From contig JBFIPU010000062.1 in NCBI GenBank assembly GCA_041609995.1, positions 1-16,021 on the forward strand: a stretch of DNA of 16,021 bases. The letters are read 5' to 3'. The DNA is from JABDOU01 sp041609995. GTDB taxonomy: Bacteria; Actinomycetota; Acidimicrobiia; Spongiisociales; SHLN01. The position numbers and the translations under genes are program-made. Positions within the stretch are counted from its first letter, which is position 1. Every line of letters begins with the position of its first letter. The notes under the pieces were generated by a model. That model was not told the DNA's origin. It made no database searches and saw only the letters and a program-made list of their open reading frames with translations. Below are positions 12,523-16,021 of the stretch, piece after piece.

Positions 12523-13200
12523 ATGGAACCGGCGGCATCCCAGCAGCACATGGCGTGGCTGGCCCGTTCGTTTGGGCGCCCCGACTATCTGCCTCTCGGT
12601 GTCGCCGATCTGCACGCCATCTCGGGAGCCGGCACCGTCTCGGCGTTCGAAACCGACGCCCACCTGTTCAAGGAAGGGGGCGAGGCGACCGCCGCCTATC
12701 TGATCGAGCGCGGATCGGTCCGGCTGTACCGGGGCCATGGCAAAGACCGCAAGGTCATCGCCCGGGTTGGCGCCGGCGCGGTATTAGGAGATATCGCCAT
12801 GTTCGCCGACAGCGCCTACCACTCCTCGGCCCAGGCAACGGGCGAGGTGACCGCCATCCGATTCGATCGCGACCGGCTCTTGCCCGAGCTGGCCCGCCAC
12901 CCTGCGATCTGTATGCGCTGGCTGGTGGCGGGCCTCAACCAGCTGGAGAACACCCAGCGACGGGTGATCGGTCTACTGCACAAGACCGCCCGGGCCAGGC
13001 TGGCTGAGCTACTCCTGGATGCGGCGGATCGGCGAGGGGTGGTCACGCTTTCGCAGGCCTCGATGGCAACGTTGTTGGGCATCAGCCGCCAGACGGTCAA
13101 CCAGACCCTGGGAAGCCTCTCAGCGGAAGGGTTGGTGGAAACCGGATACCGCCAGGTGCGAATCGCCGATCCATCAGCGCTGGCGGAAGCCGCCAGATAA
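12523..13200 (+). CDS. Crp/Fnr-family transcriptional regulator
   Basis: A 225-residue regulator with an N-terminal cNMP-binding fold and a C-terminal winged helix-turn-helix. The effector domain spans about residues 25-120 (HLFKEGGEATAAYLIERGSV, then VLGDIAMFADSAYHSSAQA). In the phosphate-cassette position the usual Glu is Asp and the usual Arg is Gln, so cAMP binding as in E. coli CRP is doubtful. The dimerisation helix lies around 130-160. The HTH is seen in LSQASMATLLGISRQTVNQT (176-195) followed by LGSLSAEGLVETGYRQVRI. There is only one cysteine, so it is not an Fe-S Fnr sensor. The ATG at 12523 begins MEPAASQQHMAWLARSF; a longer frame from a TTG at 12406 runs through repeats and lacks family sequence. 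Ribosome-binding site weak (TTGGGG). It probably controls neighbouring genes; targets cannot be named from sequence. Confidence 0.9.
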   Translation: MEPAASQQHMAWLARSFGRPDYLPLGVADLHAISGAGTVSAFETDAHLFKEGGEATAAYLIERGSVRLYRGHGKDRKVIARVGAGAVLGDIAMFADSAYHSSAQATGEVTAIRFDRDRLLPELARHPAICMRWLVAGLNQLENTQRRVIGLLHKTARARLAELLLDAADRRGVVTLSQASMATLLGISRQTVNQTLGSLSAEGLVETGYRQVRIADPSALAEAAR

Positions 13201-13261
13201 CCCTCCCCTCTCGACTATGTCGGCTACCGGACACTTCCACCGTCCGGCGTCAACGAATCCG

Positions 13262-13282
13262 GTTGTGATAGTTGGTAACAAC
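13262..13282. promoter_or_regulatory. Palindromic operator-like site upstream of the membrane protein pair
   Basis: GTTGT (13262-13266) and ACAAC (13278-13282) form inverted arms, and inside them GTTG-GTAA-CAAC (13271-13282) is a second, tighter palindrome sharing the right arm. It lies 30-50 bases before the ATG at 13312, within the promoter zone and right after the Crp/Fnr gene. It does not match the E. coli Crp or Fnr consensus. Confidence 0.4.
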
Positions 13283-13311
13283 AATCTCCATACACGAAAG
13301 GAGGCGGTTTC

Positions 13312-14217
13312 ATGGTTACGGTTGCAGACAACCTCGTGAAACCAAAGGCAGGTGCCGATTATCGAGAGGCATCCCGCCATCGCCCACTAGGGTTCGCAAT
13401 AGCCGCTCTCGGTGTGCTGTTGGCGTTCATTGCGTTCTTCGGCAACCTGGCGGCTGCGTCTACTGCTGAGCCGGCCGGCACCCTGGCCTGGACATTCGGG
13501 CTGACCACCCTCGCATTCGGGACGATCAAAGTCGGCATTGCCACTGTTCTGATCGGCATCCTGGTGCGCTTGTGGCTCCGGGTGGAGGGCGTCGAGGAAT
13601 CGCTCCCGTCGCTTCGCGGAGCGGCTCCGGGAGGGGGCTCGGCCCCCGAGGGCTACGGCGCCGTGGCGACCAGCCACTCGGTTCCCCGACCGCTTCCCAT
13701 CCATCGCATTGCGCGGACCATGTGGGGTCCGATGTTGGCGATGGGTGTCATGTTTGTCGGAGCCGGGTTTCTGGCATCTTTGTCGTGGGCGAGCGACGGC
13801 GGAACCGCGGCTGCTGCCTGGACGCAGGGGCTGCAGTTCCTGGGCGAGGGGTTGATCCTTGCCGGAATCTCGTTCCTGCTCGGATCGATCCTCGCCTCAT
13901 TGCGAGAAGGAGGAGGCCGGGTGCAACAGTCGCTCGACCTTCCGGTTTACACGCTCGAAATGCCAGGCACTGCCAAGACGTTCGTCGTGTTGATGATGGC
14001 CGGCCTCATGATCTCGATCTCGCAGTTCGTGATCTACGTATGGGCGGCGACCCAGGCGGCCGACGTGGTGGCGGTCAGCTTTGCGTGGCTTGGTCCCTTC
14101 CGAGAGTTGGGATTGGGCCTGCTGCTGGCGGGCATCGTGCTTGCCCTCGCGTCCATCGCCAAGGCGCTCGGTTTCCAATACGAGCGCATTCGTCAGATCT
14201 GCACAACGGGCAGTTGA
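13312..14217 (+). CDS. Multi-span membrane protein, unknown function (first of a homologous pair)
   Basis: A 301-residue membrane protein with about six hydrophobic spans: roughly 27-48, 62-88, 138-158, 174-196, 222-246 and 262-286. A Gly/Pro-rich cytoplasmic or external linker (about 92-130, LRGAAPGGGSAPEGYG) separates the first two spans from the last four. The last four form a unit homologous to the whole of the next protein. The shared loop is LREGGGRVQQSLDLPVYTLE (197-216) followed by MPGTAKTFVVLMMAGLMI. A C-terminal amphipathic end, LGFQYERIRQI, also recurs. The start is well supported: AAAGGAGG lies 7 bases before the ATG at 13312. The gene follows the Crp/Fnr gene by 111 bases containing a palindrome, and is in an operon with the next gene (20-base gap). 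I do not recognise the family. Confidence 0.85.
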   Translation: MVTVADNLVKPKAGADYREASRHRPLGFAIAALGVLLAFIAFFGNLAAASTAEPAGTLAWTFGLTTLAFGTIKVGIATVLIGILVRLWLRVEGVEESLPSLRGAAPGGGSAPEGYGAVATSHSVPRPLPIHRIARTMWGPMLAMGVMFVGAGFLASLSWASDGGTAAAAWTQGLQFLGEGLILAGISFLLGSILASLREGGGRVQQSLDLPVYTLEMPGTAKTFVVLMMAGLMISISQFVIYVWAATQAADVVAVSFAWLGPFRELGLGLLLAGIVLALASIAKALGFQYERIRQICTTGS

Positions 14218-14237
14218 GAAGGAAGAGAGGTAACACC

Positions 14238-14849
14238 ATGGCAGAATTTGCTACGACTACATCAACCCAAGGTCTAGGACCCAACCTGCCTCAGCAGATG
14301 GGGCGGCGACTGTGGAAGCCGATGCTTGCACTGGCCCTGATGGCCTTCCCGATCGGCTTCGTTCTGGCTGTCGTCCGGGCTTCGGCCATCGCCGACCAGG
14401 CGGAAGCCACCAGAGTTGCCGGACTTCAGCATGTCGGTACCGCCGTGATGTGGCTCGGCTTCATGGCCGTGTTCTCGGCGATCTCGTTCGCCATCGCCAA
14501 GATCCTCAGCGAGTTCCGCACAGGTGGAGGAGCGGTGCAAGAGGCAACGGGCAGCCGAGTCAAGACACTGAAGATGCCTGCCACGGCGCGGGTGTTCATC
14601 GTCTCGATGATGATGGGCATGATGATCATCCTGGTGTCGGTCGTCGTCCACCTGGTGGTCGGCGCCGGGCTCCTCGGTGGTGACGCCGCCGCTTTGGATG
14701 GGCTCGAGGCAGGCTTGATTCGTCTCGAGGCCTGGCGCCGACTCGGCGTGGCCTTCTATCTGTTCGGCATCACGTTCGGGCTCGGAACGATCATCCACGT
14801 ACTCCGCTTCCAGACGATCCGCATTCGGGAGCTGCCCGACCTGGCGTAG
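14238..14849 (+). CDS. Four-span membrane protein, unknown function (second of a homologous pair)
   Basis: A 203-residue membrane protein with about four hydrophobic spans: roughly 28-47, 66-88, 117-143 and 170-188. It matches the C-terminal two thirds of the preceding protein. The aligned features are GRRLWKPMLALALM near the start (RTMWGPMLAMGVM in the partner), the loop FRTGGGAVQEATGSRVKTLK (93-112) leading into MPATARVFIVSMMMGMMI, and the end LRFQTIRIREL. The ATG at 14238 has a strong GGAAGAGAGG ribosome-binding site 7 bases upstream; a longer open frame beginning at 13572 is only an alternate frame of the previous gene. It ends 21 bases before a strong terminator, so it closes this operon. 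Function unknown. The two paralogues may form a hetero-oligomer (inference). Confidence 0.85.
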   Translation: MAEFATTTSTQGLGPNLPQQMGRRLWKPMLALALMAFPIGFVLAVVRASAIADQAEATRVAGLQHVGTAVMWLGFMAVFSAISFAIAKILSEFRTGGGAVQEATGSRVKTLKMPATARVFIVSMMMGMMIILVSVVVHLVVGAGLLGGDAAALDGLEAGLIRLEAWRRLGVAFYLFGITFGLGTIIHVLRFQTIRIRELPDLA

Positions 14850-14870
14850 AGAACCCGTCAAACACACAAC

Positions 14871-14902
14871 AAACCCCCGGTTGCCTCTGGCACCGGGGGT
14901 TT
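14871..14902. terminator. Strong rho-independent terminator
   Basis: AAACCCCCGG (14871-14880) and CCGGGGGTTT (14893-14902) are a perfect 10-bp inverted repeat around a 12-base loop in which TGCC/GGCA can extend the stem. GC-rich core, A-run before and T-run after make it a clear intrinsic terminator, potentially bidirectional. It closes the membrane-protein operon. Confidence 0.92.
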
Positions 14903-15276
14903 AGGGTTGCGGCTCCGAAAGGATGCGCGCACGATGCCAAGGCAGAGCGGCAAAACGAGGAACCCCACAAACGCGTCGGGCCGGGGCCTCTCGGCTGCCG
15001 CCCCGGGGTGCGCCCATGGGGTCCCTCAGAGCTCTCCTAGCTGTCGCAGTCGGCGTAGATCCGCAGCACAATCCTGACGAGGGCTCGCGCCCTCCCCGTA
15101 ATCGGTACCACGCGTCGGTCTGCGGCAACCGTTGCCATGACAGCGAAGCTCATCTGCCACGACCCGTCTCAACGTTGTTTCTGGGCCCGTCGGCCCTCGT
15201 TCCGGTCAGACGGGGCAAATATACGACGCCGGTCTGCGCCGTCAATCGACTCGCGAAAACAATGCGAGGTGCTGGG
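14903..15276. other. Intergenic stretch with no recognisable gene
   Basis: 374 bases between the terminator and the stop of the minus-strand hydrolase gene. Open frames exist on both strands, but they are rich in Arg, Pro and Gly, lack ribosome-binding sites and resemble no family. One clean hairpin is present: GAGGGC (15079-15084) with GCCCTC (15089-15094), loop TCGC; it could serve the minus-strand hydrolase as a weak terminator but lies almost 200 bases away. No tRNA is seen. Confidence 0.5.
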
Positions 15277-16021
15277 TCAACCGAAGCTCACGGTGGCCAG
15301 ATCGTCACAGACGATGATCTCTCCGTTGAACCCGCCCGCGCGTACAGCGTCGCTGAATCGTGTGTAATCGTCGACCGTCGAGGGAGCCGGGATCAGGTGG
15401 GTGAGCATGAGGGTACTCACCCCGGCCCGGCGCGCCAGGGCACCCACACCGTCCGGCGGGCTGTGATACGCCCCGATTGAATCCGCGTTGGAAATCAAGC
15501 CATCCGGCAGCATGTCCTGCGCGAACACTTCGTGGACCAGGACTGCGGCGCCTTTGGCCAGTTTCTCCACTTCATCGCAGATCGCGGTGTCTCCGGACAC
15601 GGCCACCGCGCCGTCGGGGGTCGTGACGCGGTACCCGACGGCCCCGGGGACCGGTTCATGCCGCACCTGGACGGCCTCGATCACGATGTCTCCCGCCGTG
15701 AACACCCGCTGGGGCGTGGCGGGCGGCTCGAAGTCGTGCATCTCGGGAAAAGGTGAGCCCGGATACCCCTGGTGCTCGCCCCGCATGGCCAGTTCCCGAT
15801 TCCACGGCACCAGCACATGTTGGGCCAAATCAGCCGCCATCCCGGAGGGTGCATAGACCGGGAGCGGATCTCCCGTCGTGCCGGTTCCTTCCAGCCACCT
15901 GGTCATGAGCAAATCTGGTAGGCCCACGACGTGGTCGCTGTGCTGGTGGGTGAGGAAGAGCGCCGTCAGCTCTCGCAGTGACAAGCCGGTGGCAGCGAGA
16001 CGCATGACTGTGGCCCGGCCC
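15277..16021 (-). CDS. Metallo-beta-lactamase-fold hydrolase (RNase Z-like subfamily), 5' end cut by window edge
   Basis: The frame is open to the right edge, so the N-terminus (including the usual first strands and GTG/GSG-type loop) is missing; about 248 codons are visible. The window begins in GRATVMRLAATGL, followed by the zinc motif LTHQHSDHVVGLPDL (HxHxDH). A downstream VRHEPVPGAVGYRV and VAVSGDTAICDEV supply the central His and the GDT Asp. VLVHEVF and AYHSPPDGVGALARRAGVSTLMLTHLIP give the final His ligands. This pattern is typical of RNase Z/arylsulfatase-like MBL proteins. An ATG at 16003-16005 exists inside the frame, but the homologous sequence continues upstream of it, so it is not the start. 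The substrate cannot be told. It is convergent with the membrane-protein operon and unrelated to it as far as can be seen. Confidence 0.88.
   Translation of the reverse strand, partial: GRATVMRLAATGLSLRELTALFLTHQHSDHVVGLPDLLMTRWLEGTGTTGDPLPVYAPSGMAADLAQHVLVPWNRELAMRGEHQGYPGSPFPEMHDFEPPATPQRVFTAGDIVIEAVQVRHEPVPGAVGYRVTTPDGAVAVSGDTAICDEVEKLAKGAAVLVHEVFAQDMLPDGLISNADSIGAYHSPPDGVGALARRAGVSTLMLTHLIPAPSTVDDYTRFSDAVRAGGFNGEIIVCDDLATVSFG

Noticed and set aside
13572..14849. A 425-codon reading of the second membrane protein starting inside the first one.
   Set aside because: The first 222 codons are only an alternate frame of the preceding gene, Arg/Gly-rich without membrane spans; the ATG at 14238 has a strong ribosome-binding site.
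15040..15120. A possible tRNA suggested by GC-rich hairpins here.
   Set aside because: No TTCGAATC-type T-loop, no cloverleaf pairing and no CCA-compatible acceptor stem could be drawn on either strand.
14901..15128. A 75-codon minus-strand frame between the terminator and the hydrolase gene.
   Set aside because: It runs through the terminator's 3' side, is Arg/Pro/Gly-rich, has no ribosome-binding site and no recognisable similarity.

Overview
The window is high-GC DNA with dense, often overlapping genes and several GTG starts. Together with the gene content this suggests an actinobacterium, possibly of the Acidimicrobiia type; that placement is inference, as no rRNA or marker gene is present.

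Left half (1-7989, all minus strand): one long gene string reads right to left. It begins with a complete cytosolic [NiFe]-hydrogenase of the NAD(P)-linked, sulfhydrogenase-like type (group 3b): the beta Fe-S subunit, a small cyclic-nucleotide-binding-fold protein without a DNA-binding domain, the gamma FAD/NAD subunit, the small subunit and the large subunit. The maturation protease, a HypA-like protein and HypC follow. Most junctions are TGATG, ATGA or direct abutments, so this is almost certainly one operon. After a gap of only 29 bases come xylose isomerase and xylulokinase (the latter cut by the left edge), which places xylose catabolism directly behind the hydrogenase genes. The hypB, hypD, hypE and hypF genes are absent here and must lie elsewhere if the enzyme matures.

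Middle (8144-10845): divergent from the hydrogenase operon, a DMT/EamA-type permease is coupled to an unrecognised protein whose C-terminal third resembles HypC. A convergent MscS-type mechanosensitive channel follows.

Right half (10846-14902): a tiny single-span membrane protein gene is surrounded by three short tandem-repeat tracts. Next is a second HTH-less cyclic-nucleotide-binding-fold protein, a close paralogue of the one in the hydrogenase operon (my count: 70 of about 150 positions identical, no gaps). A 444-base non-coding stretch with inverted repeats and a strong hairpin separates it from a full-length Crp/Fnr regulator. Two tandem multi-span membrane proteins that are homologous to each other come next, closed by a very clear rho-independent terminator.

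Right edge (14903-16021): about 370 bases with no recognisable gene, then the C-terminal part of a metallo-beta-lactamase-fold hydrolase on the minus strand.

Working picture: the hydrogenase exchanges electrons between H2 and NAD(P)H in the cytosol. The paired HTH-less cNMP-fold proteins link the hydrogenase operon to the Crp/membrane-protein cluster. The odd maturation factors (a zinc-finger-less HypA and a HypC-like domain in an uncharacterised protein) suggest a variant Ni-Fe insertion route.
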